In this document: positions 1 through 8,731 of the stretch, one piece after another
Numbering within the stretch: position 1 is the first letter of the stretch
How the letters are laid out: each line of letters opens with the position of its first letter
NCBI GenBank assembly: GCA_002394385.1
Contig: DGTS01000039.1
Location: 121,490 to 185,489, forward strand
Source: Prevotella sp. UBA4330
GTDB lineage: Bacteria > Bacteroidota > Bacteroidia > Bacteroidales > Bacteroidaceae
DNA length: 64,000 bases
Reading direction: 5' to 3'
Translations under genes and position numbers: made by a program
The notes under the pieces: model-generated
Told to the model about the DNA's origin: nothing
The model's input: the letters and a program-made list of their open reading frames with translations, nothing else
Database searches by the model: none

Positions 1-40
1 TCATCTGGTTGTTTGGTCATCTGGTCAACTTGTTTACTTG

Positions 41-158
41 TCAACTTATCAACTTATCAACTTATCAACTTATCAACTCATCAACTCATCAACTCATCAA
101 CTCATCAACTCATCAACTCATCAACTCATCAACTCATCAACTCATCAACTCATCAACT
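41..158. repeat. 8-bp tandem repeat (about 15 copies)
   Basis: An 8-bp unit, first TCAACTTA and then TCAACTCA, is repeated head to tail about 15 times. It lies about 85 bases upstream of the RNase H promoter. Open frames through it only reflect the repeat; I see no gene. Confidence 0.9.
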
Positions 159-243
159 TTCAGCAAAGGTATAACTTTTTTATTTAAGTTCAAAATAATT
201 TATAAAAAAAGAAAGAAAGTGGCATATTACGAAAAACATGTTG

Positions 244-252
244 TATCTTTGC
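244..252 (+). promoter_or_regulatory. Bacteroidota -7 promoter box for the RNase H/comF pair
   Basis: TATCTTTGC matches the TAnnTTTG core of Bacteroidota primary-sigma promoters. It ends 24 bases before the ATG at 277. Methionine codons at or before the box would be upstream of the transcript, so this box decides the start of the next gene. Confidence 0.7.
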
Positions 253-276
253 ATGGTAAATAACGAGCGAAGAAAT

Positions 277-738
277 ATGCAGAATCCCCCAGATTATAGA
301 CACGACACAGTACTTCCTCTGCCGATGGAGGTTACGGCAGACGCATGGGCTGTGGATGCAGGGTGCTCGGGAAATCCCGGGCCTATGGAATACCAGTGCA
401 TCGACCTCGCCACAGGAGAGAGGGTGTTCCACTTCGGACCGATGAAGGGCACCAACAACATCGGGGAGTTCCTCGCCATAGTGCATGCGCTGGCTCTCTG
501 CTGGCAGCGTGGACTGCACGACAAGACCATCTATAGCGACTCGTATAACGCCATTCTCTGGGTGAAGAAACGCAAGTGCAAGACAAAACTGGAGCATACA
601 CCAGAGACAGAACGCCTGTACGACATCCTTTTCCGTGCAGAGAAATGGCTGCTCACCCACGACTATCATAACCCTATAGTCAAGTGGGAGACGTCAAAGT
701 GGGGTGAGATTCCCGCCGACTTCGGAAGAAAGAAGTGA
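277..738 (+). CDS. RNase H family protein
   Basis: Predicted ribonuclease HI-fold nuclease of about 153 residues, which would cleave the RNA strand of RNA-DNA hybrids in the cytoplasm. The catalytic carboxylates are visible in order: Asp in 'WAVDAGCSGNPG', Glu in 'NNIGEFLAI', Asp in 'IYSDSYNAI', and a last Asp in 'IPADFGRK'. Length fits a stand-alone RNase HI without the extra hybrid-binding domain. The start at 277 was chosen because the promoter core ends at 252; an in-frame ATG at 238 lies upstream of the likely transcript. The stop codon overlaps the comF start by one base (TGATG), so the two are probably translationally coupled. The central motif spacing differs from the E. coli enzyme, so exact activity is inferred. 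Confidence 0.8.
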   Translation: MQNPPDYRHDTVLPLPMEVTADAWAVDAGCSGNPGPMEYQCIDLATGERVFHFGPMKGTNNIGEFLAIVHALALCWQRGLHDKTIYSDSYNAILWVKKRKCKTKLEHTPETERLYDILFRAEKWLLTHDYHNPIVKWETSKWGEIPADFGRKK

Positions 739-1427
739 TGATTCGCAGAATACTTGACATCATAGCGCCTCGTCAGTGCCAGATATGCGGTTATCGACTG
801 GCTATCGACGAAGAACTGATATGTGCGGCATGCAATATGCACTTGCCGCGCACTCTCTTTTCTGCCAATGCCTACGACAACCCGATGGCTCGTCTGTTCT
901 GGGGGCATCTGCCCCTTGTGCGTGCCGCGGCATGGTTCTACTATGAGTCACATTCCGAGGTGTCGAAATTGATTTACAAACTGAAGTATGGCGACCATCC
1001 CGAATACGGTTATCTGATGGGACAATATCTTGCGGAGGATTTCAGCATGAACGGTTTCTTTGACGGCATCGATGCAATCGTGCCGGTACCCATTTCACGT
1101 AAGAGAAAGTGGAGTAGAGGGTACAACCAGAGCGAACATATAGCCAAGGGAATAGCGCGGGTAACAGGGCTGCCCGTCCGCACCGATATCGTGAAACGCA
1201 AATCGTTTCAGAGTAGCCAGACGCACCTGAACTGGTGGCAGCGGCATGGCAATGTGGAGGATGCTTTCACTCTGAAAAAGGCAGAATGGGCAAAGGACAA
1301 GCATTTGCTTCTTGTCGATGATGTGCTGACAACGGGTGCGACCGTAATATCTTGTGCTAAAGAGATTTGCCGTGCCGGCAACGTTAAGATAAGCGTTGCC
1401 ACAATAGGATTCGCAGGAAGAAGTTAA
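738..1427 (+). CDS. comF: ComF family phosphoribosyltransferase-like protein
   Basis: About 229 residues with the two parts typical of ComF. The N-terminus carries a four-cysteine zinc site (CxxC in 'RQCQICG' and again in 'LICAACN'). The C-terminus carries a type I phosphoribosyltransferase fold with the PRPP-binding signature 'LLLVDDVLTTGAT'. Family members are linked to DNA uptake and processing in naturally competent bacteria, but the reaction is not established and no other competence gene is in the window. It is the second gene of a two-gene operon with the RNase H-like protein; a GTG at 735 directly before the ATG could also serve as start. Confidence 0.85.
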   Translation: MIRRILDIIAPRQCQICGYRLAIDEELICAACNMHLPRTLFSANAYDNPMARLFWGHLPLVRAAAWFYYESHSEVSKLIYKLKYGDHPEYGYLMGQYLAEDFSMNGFFDGIDAIVPVPISRKRKWSRGYNQSEHIAKGIARVTGLPVRTDIVKRKSFQSSQTHLNWWQRHGNVEDAFTLKKAEWAKDKHLLLVDDVLTTGATVISCAKEICRAGNVKISVATIGFAGRS

Positions 1428-1434
1428 GGCTTTC

Positions 1435-2442
1435 TTACTTAACCATTTCGTCAATCTTGCTAAGCAGTGCTTGGGTGTCGAGGTCACGGTCAACAACGTG
1501 ACCTTGTTTGTTTATAACGATGTTGCCAGGCACACGGTAGAGACCGAGTTTTGAGACAAAAGGACTCTCAAACATCAGTTCGTCGCAGACAATGGGCCAA
1601 GGGAAGGAGTCGCGCTGTGTGGAAAGGCGCATTTGTTCGGCACTGCCGTCGATGCAGATGGTCACCACGTTGAAAGCATTGCCTGTTTCGCGGCGTTTCT
1701 TCTTCAGTTGTCGCAGTTGGTTCATGCTCTCGTATGCCCACGACGAGCAGGTTGTTATCACCGTCACGTGCCCCTTCAGGTCGCTGCTGTTTGCCGTCAG
1801 TCCGTTTATTCCCTCTGCCGAGAAACTGGGCAGAGCCATTCCCGTTCCGGCGCTCTGCATGCTCTTGATGTCGTTTTTAAGTTGCAGCAGGCGTCCGTTG
1901 TTCTTCTGCTCTGCTATCATCTTGTCGAGCAGTGCGTTAGCCTTGGCATAGTCGGGCTTCATAGACATGACGAAATAGCGGCGCAGCAGATATTCGCACA
2001 CTGGTGATTTGAGGTGGTCGCCGATGAACAGTTCTGCATGATGAGCAACGTCGGGTGGTGCCATCTGCTCTGTCTGCATGCGGAAGTCGGTCATCAGTTC
2101 GTTGTCCTTAGTCCCTTTTATCTCCATCGTCTTCAGGTGTGACGCATCGGCTTTGATGTCAACGCTTTTCCCCGACTCAGCAAATACCGGTTGCTCCGAG
2201 AAGTTCGGGAACACCAGCATCAGCATTGTTGGTTTGGTGCATGGTAACTCGTATGAGAAGCGTCCGCCCGAAATCTTTATCGTGTCGATGCCGTTTATCG
2301 TTCCGTCGGGGCTATATACGAGCAACTGGCCTTGGTTCATGTGCAGGAAATGCCCCTCAATGCGAAACCACCCGCTTCGTGTGGAGCACGAGGCGAGCAG
2401 TAGCAGTGTGCCTAATAATATAATGTATATTCGGCGGGACAT
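1435..2442 (-). CDS. TlpA/thioredoxin-like lipoprotein with DUF4369-type N-terminus, no CxxC
   Basis: A 335-residue exported protein. The signal peptide ends in a lipobox ('LLLASC'), so it is probably an envelope lipoprotein. Residues about 25-120 look like the DUF4369 beta-domain common in Bacteroidota thiol-disulfide proteins. The C-terminal 130 residues look like a thioredoxin fold ('GHVTVITTCSSWAYES'). Where TlpA-like proteins carry WCxxC, this one reads 'TCSSWAY', so no CxxC redox pair is present and thiol oxidoreductase activity is unlikely. A binding or structural role is possible. It converges on comF with a 7-base gap, and its upstream side is occupied by the 'TCGCC..GGCGA' repeat family. 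Confidence 0.75.
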   Translation of the reverse strand: MSRRIYIILLGTLLLLASCSTRSGWFRIEGHFLHMNQGQLLVYSPDGTINGIDTIKISGGRFSYELPCTKPTMLMLVFPNFSEQPVFAESGKSVDIKADASHLKTMEIKGTKDNELMTDFRMQTEQMAPPDVAHHAELFIGDHLKSPVCEYLLRRYFVMSMKPDYAKANALLDKMIAEQKNNGRLLQLKNDIKSMQSAGTGMALPSFSAEGINGLTANSSDLKGHVTVITTCSSWAYESMNQLRQLKKKRRETGNAFNVVTICIDGSAEQMRLSTQRDSFPWPIVCDELMFESPFVSKLGLYRVPGNIVINKQGHVVDRDLDTQALLSKIDEMVK

Positions 2443-2454
2443 GTAGAATTACGA

Positions 2455-2555
2455 ATGTTGAGTTACGAATTACGAATTGTCGCCTGTGGCGATTGGCAAT
2501 TTATAATTACGAATTATTGCCTGTGGCGATTGGCAATTTGAAATTACGAATTTCT
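2455..2555. repeat. AT-rich repeat with TCGCC/GGCGA hairpin, two units
   Basis: Two diverged units containing 'gcctgtggcgattggcaatt' and 'attacgaatt'. The same family forms tandem arrays around 32.1-33.0 kb. Each unit has a small inverted repeat (GCC..GGC). It fills the gap between two lipoprotein genes. Confidence 0.8.
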
Positions 2556-4235
2556 TTATTTCTTAACGTTCTGCATCTCGATATCGCTGTCAGCGAATGT
2601 GGCGAGCGATGGGTCGGCGAATGCTGCCTTGCGCAGGAACTCCGATGCCTTGTCGTTCTGTCCTGTGCGTGCCAGCACCAGAGCGTTGAGATAGTCGGTC
2701 AGTGCGTTGCCGTTCTTGATGCCTGCCAGTGTCTGTGTAGCAGCGCTGTAGTCCTTGTTCAGTATCTGTGCCAGCGCAGCCATGTTGCTTGACTCGCCAT
2801 GTAGGTTCTGCTGTGCCAGACTGTAGTTGCCCTTGGCGATGTTCAGAGTGCCCAGCACGCGGTTCATCCCTGCTGCGCCGGTGGCGTTAGAGAGATATTC
2901 TTCTGCTGTGTCCAGACCGCCGTGCTGCAGTGCCATCATTGCCATGTTGGCGTAAGCCTCTGGCTGCTTGCCCTTGTCCATAGCCTCCTGGAAGTTGTCT
3001 AGAGCATTCAGTTCGTTGCCGCGAATCATCTCCATCACGCCCACGTTGTTCTTTGCGCGGTAGTCGTTGGGGAACAGTTCGGCAGCCTTCTTATACACTG
3101 CCTCGCTCTCGGCGGGGTTTTCATAGAGTGTTGCGGTGTAGAGCAGTTCGTCGAGCGAGAGTTTTGTCGCGTCGGCAGCATACTGCTGTTTCAGTTGTTC
3201 GTCGCTGCGACCTACGGTCTCATAGTTTATTATCATGCGTGCGCGGCGAAGTTCGGGCAGAATGCCGTCGGCCAGTTCGCGGAATCCCTCGCTCATGTTG
3301 CGTATCTGCTGTTCGCGCTGTTCAGGGTCTTGGTACATCGAGAGGACGCGCAGAATGACATCCTTGTCCTGTATGTTGCTGGCAGCCACCAGTTTCTGGA
3401 AACCGTCCCAGTCCTCTGCGGTGTAGCGTGATGTGACATCGCCCGCCACGCGAGCCTGCTTCATCTGTCCTTTCACAAAGTCCTCCGACACCGACTGGCG
3501 CTGGTTGGCCAGACGGTCGTTCACGGCAAAGTCGCCCTCTGGCGAAGCATAGCCCAGCACCTCAACGTTCTTCAGGTTCAGACTCTCGTGCTCGCGGTTT
3601 ATCTTGCGCAGCATTTCCACGAAGTCCTTCACCGAGTTGCTTGACAGTTCGCTCTTGCGCAGGTTAGCCTGGTTAACAAGGAACTTCACCTGAGCCTCCA
3701 TCTTCTGGTTCGTCACGCGCTGGAAAGAGTCGGGAGCCAGGCACGGCTGCTCTGATGTGAGTGCTTTCTGGTAGAGTTCTGATGTGGCGATGATGCCCGA
3801 AGCCACCTTCACGAGCGGCTGTTTCGTCTCCTTCTTGCCCTGTCGCGCCACGATGTTCAGGTAGAGTTCGCTGCGGTGCAGAGGCTCGGCGTAGTCGAAC
3901 GACTGGCGCATGGTGAAGTTGCCGCCACGGTCGTAACTTATAGTCTGGAAGTTGTTTCTCACCTTCTCGCCCTGGAATGATGTTCCCTCCTCTGCACGCA
4001 GGGTGTATCCCTTGTTGCCGCGCAGTTCCGGAGTGATAGTGACAATGGCGTTCTTCTTCATGTACTTGGCAGGGAACTTGCCGTTGATGGTCACTGTCAC
4101 TTTTCCCGCCTGTGTCTCCATCGGGTTTGGTGTCACCTCAAAGTTTGACGCACTGAGTTGTCCCATCGTTGATGAGCATGATGTTGTTACGACTAAGACA
4201 GAGGCTGTGAGAAAATAAAAAAGACTTTTGCGCAT
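2556..4235 (-). CDS. OmpA-like/TPR lipoprotein
   Basis: A 559-residue exported protein with a lipoprotein signal ('LVVTTSCSS'). Residues 25-170 form a beta-rich N-terminal region. A middle part around 'NVEVLGYASPEGDFAVND' resembles the OmpA C-terminal peptidoglycan-binding region, where 'G.aSpeG....N..La..Ra' is the usual pattern. The C-terminal third is alpha-helical with TPR-like units ('ESEAVYKKAAELFPNDYRAKNN' region onward). This suggests an envelope scaffold anchored in the outer membrane and touching the cell wall. A tRNA-Leu gene lies upstream on the same strand with its own promoter. Confidence 0.7.
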   Translation of the reverse strand: MRKSLFYFLTASVLVVTTSCSSTMGQLSASNFEVTPNPMETQAGKVTVTINGKFPAKYMKKNAIVTITPELRGNKGYTLRAEEGTSFQGEKVRNNFQTISYDRGGNFTMRQSFDYAEPLHRSELYLNIVARQGKKETKQPLVKVASGIIATSELYQKALTSEQPCLAPDSFQRVTNQKMEAQVKFLVNQANLRKSELSSNSVKDFVEMLRKINREHESLNLKNVEVLGYASPEGDFAVNDRLANQRQSVSEDFVKGQMKQARVAGDVTSRYTAEDWDGFQKLVAASNIQDKDVILRVLSMYQDPEQREQQIRNMSEGFRELADGILPELRRARMIINYETVGRSDEQLKQQYAADATKLSLDELLYTATLYENPAESEAVYKKAAELFPNDYRAKNNVGVMEMIRGNELNALDNFQEAMDKGKQPEAYANMAMMALQHGGLDTAEEYLSNATGAAGMNRVLGTLNIAKGNYSLAQQNLHGESSNMAALAQILNKDYSAATQTLAGIKNGNALTDYLNALVLARTGQNDKASEFLRKAAFADPSLATFADSDIEMQNVKK

Positions 4236-4323
4236 ATTATTGACATTAGATGTTTAGAAGTTTGTGAGTTAAGGAGTTATTGCGGTTTGATGAGTTTGAT
4301 GATTAACTCCTAACTCTAAATAG

Positions 4324-4408
4324 TGCCGCGAGCGGGACTCGAACCCGCACAGCCATTCCTGGCCAAGGGATTTTAAGTCCCTCGTGTCTACCATTCCACC
4401 ATCGCGGC
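4324..4408 (-). tRNA. tRNA-Leu (UAA)
   Basis: An 85-nt cloverleaf. The acceptor stem pairs GCCGCGA with TCGCGGC, followed by an A discriminator. The anticodon loop is CTTAAAA, giving anticodon UAA. The long variable arm is typical of class II tRNAs, and the T arm contains GGTTCGAGTCC. CCA is not encoded. Loss of the UAA-type leucine tRNA would affect TTA/TTG decoding, so it is expected to be functional. Confidence 0.97.
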
Positions 4409-4466
4409 GACGCATCTTTTCAAAGAACAACAGAGGCATAATCCTTTGCCTCAGCATATTGCTGTG

Positions 4467-4474
4467 CAAAGGTA
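4467..4474 (-). promoter_or_regulatory. Promoter -7 box of tRNA-Leu
   Basis: On the minus strand the sequence reads TACCTTTG (GC follows), the Bacteroidota -7 consensus, 58 bases before the tRNA 5' end. Confidence 0.7.
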
Positions 4475-4575
4475 CAGTGATTATTCCAAAACGCCAAAAC
4501 ATTTAGCATTTTTTATGCTCTGCCGCCCTGCCGGTTTCTCTTTCCAGAGAGGAATGGGCAGGGCGGGCAGCGTGC

Positions 4576-5862
4576 TTAACCGATGGTCGAAAGTGCCTGC
4601 TTCAGGTCGTCGATGATGTCCTCCACATCCTCGATGCCCACGCTGAGGCGGATGAGGTCGGGTGCAACACCTGCCTCGCGCAGTTGTTCGTCGGAGAGTT
4701 GGCGGTGGGTGTGGCTGGCGGGGTGTAGCACACAGGTGCGTGCGTCGGCCACATGCGTCACGATGCAGATGAGTTGCAGCGCGTCCATAAACTTGATGGC
4801 TGTCTCGCGGTCGCCCTTGAGTCCGAAGGCGAGCACGCCGCACGAGCCGTTGGGAAGGTATTTCTTGGCGCGCTCATAGTTGGGGTCGTCCTCCAGTCCG
4901 CTATAATGTACCCATGCCACACGCGGGTCGTCGTGCAGGAAACGTGCCACGGCGAGAGCGTTCTTGCAGTGCTGTGCCATGCGCAGGTGCAGCGTCTCAA
5001 GCCCGAGGTTCAGCAAGAACGAGTTCTGCGGAGCGGGAATGGAGCCGAGGTCGCGCATCAACTGGCTCACCAGTTTGGTGCAGTATGCCATGCGTCCGAA
5101 CTGCTTAGTGTATGTCAGTCCGTGGTAACTCTCGTCGGGAGTGGTCAGTCCGGGGAATTTCTCTGCATGAGCATCCCAGTCGAAATTGCCGCTGTCCACG
5201 ACGCAGCCGCCCACCTGTGTGGCATGTCCGTCCATATATTTCGTTGTGGAATGGGTTACGATGTCGGCGCCCCACTCAAATGGCCGGCAGTTTATAGGTG
5301 TTGCGAACGTGTTGTCGATGATGAGGGGCACGCCGTTGCGGTGGGCTATGCGTGCGAACTTCTCTATGTCGAGCACGTTACAGCCCGGATTGGTTATTGT
5401 CTCGCCGAAGAGTGCGCGGGTGTTCGGACGGAACGCCTTCTGTATCTCCTCCTCGCTTGCCTCGGGGTTGACGAAGGTGCACTCGATGCCCAGTTTCTTC
5501 AGCGTCACGCCGAAGAGGTTGAATGTTCCGCCGTAGATTTCGTTGGAAGTCACGATGTGGCTGCCTGCCTCGCAGATGTTGAAGATGGCGTAGAAGTTGG
5601 CAGCCTGTCCGCTGCTGGTGAGCACTGCGCCCACACCGCCTTCAAGAGTGGCTATCTTGCTTGCCACAGCGTCGTTGGTGGGGTTTTGCAGACGGGTATA
5701 GAAATATCCCTCTTTCTTCAGGTCGAAGAGCATTGCCATCTCCTCGCTGTTGTCGTATTTGAACGTGGTGCTCTGTATGATCGGCAGCACCCTCGACTCA
5801 CCGTTTTTCGGTTTCCATCCCGCCTGAACGCACAGCGTGGCAGGTCTCAGTTTCTTTTCCAT
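4576..5862 (-). CDS. metY: O-acetylhomoserine aminocarboxypropyltransferase (PLP sulfhydrylase)
   Basis: A 428-residue member of the Cys/Met metabolism PLP enzymes. The whole fold is visible: N-terminal 'HIVTSNEIYGGTF' region, 'LTSSGQAAN' cofactor loop, 'PLIIDNTFATP' cofactor Asp strand, and 'HSTTKYMDGHATQVGG' with Lys208 as the Schiff-base lysine. Length and the 'HSTTKYMDGHA' signature fit O-acetylhomoserine sulfhydrylase, which makes homocysteine from O-acetylhomoserine and sulfide. An O-acetylserine or cystathionine-gamma-synthase role is less likely but cannot be excluded by reading. It stands alone. No SAM-type riboswitch is apparent in the short leader before the downstream repeat. Confidence 0.88.
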   Translation of the reverse strand: MEKKLRPATLCVQAGWKPKNGESRVLPIIQSTTFKYDNSEEMAMLFDLKKEGYFYTRLQNPTNDAVASKIATLEGGVGAVLTSSGQAANFYAIFNICEAGSHIVTSNEIYGGTFNLFGVTLKKLGIECTFVNPEASEEEIQKAFRPNTRALFGETITNPGCNVLDIEKFARIAHRNGVPLIIDNTFATPINCRPFEWGADIVTHSTTKYMDGHATQVGGCVVDSGNFDWDAHAEKFPGLTTPDESYHGLTYTKQFGRMAYCTKLVSQLMRDLGSIPAPQNSFLLNLGLETLHLRMAQHCKNALAVARFLHDDPRVAWVHYSGLEDDPNYERAKKYLPNGSCGVLAFGLKGDRETAIKFMDALQLICIVTHVADARTCVLHPASHTHRQLSDEQLREAGVAPDLIRLSVGIEDVEDIIDDLKQALSTIG

Positions 5863-5920
5863 ATTCTAATTATTGGTAATTATATACTATATGCCTCCAT
5901 TTTCCTCCATTGCAAACAAC

Positions 5921-6076
5921 TCCCCGCCCCTGTAGGGGAGGGGTAGGGGTGGGGTCAGTGTCTTTATCCCACACACGATTTCTTCTATTATACTTATATC
6001 TCTTTCCTAAATATCACCGACCCCATCCCTGGCCCCAAGGCCTCACCCCTATCCCCTCTCCAAGAGGCGAGGGGGA
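5921..6076. repeat. GC-rich palindromic element (ccccgcccctgtagggg family), copy 1
   Basis: The left end reads 'ccccgcccctgtaggggagg' followed by a G-rich run ending in 'gtggggtcagt'. A roughly 70-base AT-rich centre is followed by an inverted C-rich arm ('accccatccctgg'). The same end sequences occur near 21.5 and 29.7 kb. This has the structure of a non-coding inverted-repeat element (MITE-like), with no ORF inside. Confidence 0.85.
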
Positions 6077-6184
6077 CTTTATGAGCGGGGAACATCGCTT
6101 ACAGCATCTTTTGGAACACTATACCATTGTGGGGTCCAATCGTGTATAGTTTCTTTGTTATTTCTCTTTTTCTACCTTTAACCT

Positions 6185-8161
6185 TTACTCGATTATCGCC
6201 ACCCAGCCTCCTGCCGGAGCCAACTCTACGTTGATGTTGCTGTCACCGAGCGTAATGTTTTCGCTGCGATAGTCGGTGGCGTCCTTGTCGGCATTGATTC
6301 CGTCGCGGAACACTCTCGCGCGAGTACCTAAACCTTTGAGTCCGCCTAACGGCAGGGTCACGGTGCAAGCGTTCCAGTTGTTCATTGCCGCCACATACCA
6401 GCGGTTGCCCTTGCGTTTTGCAATAGCCACGTACTCGCCCATCTCTCCTGCAAGTGCCACAGTTTCGTCGAACGTAGTAGGTATCTGACTGATGAAGTCG
6501 GTGCACTCCTGGTTGCGCTTATAGTTTGTGGGACTGTCTGCCAACATCTGCAAAGGAGCGTCGTAGATGACGTACATCGCCATCTGATGTACACGTGTGC
6601 CCTGGCTCATGGGGTGGTTGTTGTTTCCGAAGAAGTTGTCGCGTGTGGCGTTGTTCATTGCCCCCGGCGTATAGTCGAGCGGTCCCGGCATCATGCGCAG
6701 GTAAGGAATGGTGACGTCGTAGCGCGGGAAGTCGTGCAGCGGACCGTTGCCCACGCGTGGCTCCCACTTGGCATTCTCCAGTCCCTTAACACCCTCGAAG
6801 TTCACCACATTGGGGTAAGCGCACTGCACTCCCGTTGGTTTCAGTCCGTGATAGTCGAGCAACAGATGATGGCGAGCCGCCATCTCTGCCAACAGGAATG
6901 CCGATGCCGTCACCGTCTGGTCGTCGCGGTCGAAGAAGTCTATCTTGAATCCCTTCACGCCCATGGCAGCATAGTGGCTCATCACCGCCTCGGTGTCCTT
7001 GAGCATGTTGCGCCAACTGCTCCACAAGATGATGCCGATGCCGCGTTCCTTGGCATAGGCGAGCAGTTCGGGAAGGTCTATCTCGCTGCTCATTTCCATG
7101 AGCGACTCCTCGCCGCTCCATCCCTCATCGATGATGATATACTCGAGGTGGTTGTCGCGTGCGAAGTCGATGTAATATTTATATGTGGGGGTGTTCATTC
7201 CCGAACGGAAGTCAACGCCGGTCAGGTTGGTGTTGTTCCACCAGTCCCAAGCCACCTTTCCTGGCTTTATCCATGATGTGTCCTTGATGCGGCACTCTGG
7301 AGCCAGACGCATGGCGATGTCGGTGACTGCCAGTTCTTTGTCCTCGCGGCTTATGGCAACGATGCGCCAGGGGAGTGACTGCTGTGGATTGACTCTCGCG
7401 ATGAAGTTCTCGCGACGTGTGGGAACGAGGTTCAGGCGTGAGAATCCTCCTATCTCTACAGCCGCAGGCACAGGAGCCATCTCGGCAACGAGTTGGTTGC
7501 CGCGGCCTTTCTTGAGGAACATGCCGGGATAGTTCTCAACGGCGGTCTCCAGAATCACCGCCTTCTTGCCTTGTGGCAGACACACTGCGAGCGGCGTTGT
7601 GGCAATGCTGTCGGCGAACATCTTCGACAGCGGCTGCTCGTCGTAGTACGACTCGAAACTGTAGCAGTAGCGCTCGCCGCCTCGGTTGTCATTGACGTAG
7701 GGCACAAATGCCTGGTAGTCGCCGGCGAAGTTGTATCGCGCCACCTCTTCTTTTATAGTGCGCTGCTTGCCTTTCTGCATGTTCACGAAGCGATAGGCAA
7801 TGCCGTCGTCGTAGGCGCGCACGTCGAGGCGGAAGCCGTCGGAGAGCGTCAGGCGCACCTCGTTGTAGTGGTCGCGCACCTCACGGCGCTTATATACCGG
7901 CATCGTTATTGTCCTGTCGGCCGAGCCTTTCTCCGTTTTCTTCACCTTCAGGGGCGCTGCGCCCGCACCAGTGTTTATGCCTATCTCCGATGGCGAGAGC
8001 ACCGTGACGCCGTCTTGCGAGGCACTTATCCTTAACGCTCCGTCGCACTCTATGGTTACAATCACTTTCCCGTCGGGCGATTTCAGTTCGCTCACACTGC
8101 CCTTTGCCATGACTCCGAGAGCCACGGCAGCAAATACAAATACCGCAAATAGTCTTTTCAT
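6185..8161 (-). CDS. Glycoside hydrolase family 97 (alpha-glucosidase/alpha-galactosidase)
   Basis: A 658-residue exported glycosidase with a cleavable signal peptide ('AAVALGVMAKG'). The N-terminal beta-sandwich covers about residues 20-270 and includes 'LSPSEIGINTG'. A (beta/alpha)8 barrel follows ('VAWDWWNNTNLTGVDF', 'YIIIDEGWSG'), then a C-terminal beta-domain. The barrel motif 'GFKIDFFDRDDQ' carries an Asp where the retaining GH97 enzymes have their nucleophile. 'NVVNFEGVKGLE' gives a conserved Glu. I therefore lean to a retaining alpha-galactosidase-like member rather than an inverting SusB-type alpha-glucosidase. This is inference from motif memory. No SusC/SusD pair is next to it. The long upstream gap holds repeats only. 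Confidence 0.87.
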   Translation of the reverse strand: MKRLFAVFVFAAVALGVMAKGSVSELKSPDGKVIVTIECDGALRISASQDGVTVLSPSEIGINTGAGAAPLKVKKTEKGSADRTITMPVYKRREVRDHYNEVRLTLSDGFRLDVRAYDDGIAYRFVNMQKGKQRTIKEEVARYNFAGDYQAFVPYVNDNRGGERYCYSFESYYDEQPLSKMFADSIATTPLAVCLPQGKKAVILETAVENYPGMFLKKGRGNQLVAEMAPVPAAVEIGGFSRLNLVPTRRENFIARVNPQQSLPWRIVAISREDKELAVTDIAMRLAPECRIKDTSWIKPGKVAWDWWNNTNLTGVDFRSGMNTPTYKYYIDFARDNHLEYIIIDEGWSGEESLMEMSSEIDLPELLAYAKERGIGIILWSSWRNMLKDTEAVMSHYAAMGVKGFKIDFFDRDDQTVTASAFLLAEMAARHHLLLDYHGLKPTGVQCAYPNVVNFEGVKGLENAKWEPRVGNGPLHDFPRYDVTIPYLRMMPGPLDYTPGAMNNATRDNFFGNNNHPMSQGTRVHQMAMYVIYDAPLQMLADSPTNYKRNQECTDFISQIPTTFDETVALAGEMGEYVAIAKRKGNRWYVAAMNNWNACTVTLPLGGLKGLGTRARVFRDGINADKDATDYRSENITLGDSNINVELAPAGGWVAIIE

Positions 8162-8197
8162 GTTAGTAATTCAAATGATTAGAGTTTCCTTTTATTA

Positions 8198-8485
8198 ATT
8201 GTTTAAGTTTCGGAAGTTATGAACACACTGAATTTAAGCGCCCCGAAGGGGCTGCAAGAACATAGCCCAGGGCAACACCCTGGGTTTAGGTGAACCCCTG
8301 GATACACGCCCTGTAAGGGCAAAAGTATTCTCATTTTCACGTATGCAACAAATCTTTTGCCCTTACAGGGCGAATATACTACGGTCAAATGGTTACCCAG
8401 GGTGTTGCCCTGGGCTATGTTCTTGCTGCCCCTTCAGGGCGTTTCGTTGTAGTTGGTTAACATACTTCCGAAACTTCAATTACTT
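8198..8485. repeat. MITE-like element with AAGTTTCGGAAGTTAT termini, copy 1
   Basis: A nearly 290-base non-coding element. It begins 'gtttaagtttcggaagttat' and ends with the inverse 'atacttccgaaacttcaatt'. Inside are nested palindromes: 'gccctgtaagggcaaaag' and its inverse, and 'cagggtgttgccctgggcta' with its inverse. A second copy lies at about 23.06-23.30 kb and an end fragment at 22.75 kb. No ORF; mobilised in trans if mobile at all. Confidence 0.88.
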
Positions 8486-8535
8486 GTTTAAGTGAGTGCA
8501 AAGGTAAAATAATTATGTGAAACAAAAGAATGGAA

Positions 8536-8632
8536 AAGTAAAATAAACCATATTGCAAAGTAAAATAGGCTATTTTACTGACCAATATAGGCTATTTTGC
8601 TTTGCAATATAGGCCATTTTACTTTGCGGGAG
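8536..8632. repeat. GTAAAATAGGCTATTTTAC-type short repeat cluster, copy 1
   Basis: Four units of an 'AAAATAGGCTATTTTAC'-like near-palindrome, each alternating with 'CAATATAGG'. They sit just upstream of the esterase promoter. The same units recur at 23.3 kb and 53.77 kb, each time in a non-coding gap ahead of or between genes. Confidence 0.85.
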
Positions 8633-8668
8633 GAAATGAGTGGGCAACGGTTTCTTTACATGTCAAAA

Positions 8669-8700
8669 TTTGGTTCTTATAAAATAATTCTTTACTTTTG
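8669..8700 (+). promoter_or_regulatory. Promoter of the SGNH esterase gene
   Basis: TTTG, then 20 bases, then TACTTTTG: both boxes of the Bacteroidota consensus at correct spacing, 31 bases before the ATG. Confidence 0.75.
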
Positions 8701-8731
8701 CACGACGAAACAAATAAAACTGCAATAATCT

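Noticed and set aside
9..263. Reading frame of 84 codons over the 8-bp tandem repeat
   Set aside because: The frame is open only because the repeat lacks stops. It has no start context and reads through the RNase H promoter.
1435..2442. A functional thiol-disulfide oxidoreductase
   Set aside because: No CxxC in the thioredoxin-like domain.
4753..5946. 397-codon frame antisense to the sulfhydrylase gene
   Set aside because: A mirror of codon bias in a GC-rich gene; the sense frame has full PLP-enzyme motifs.
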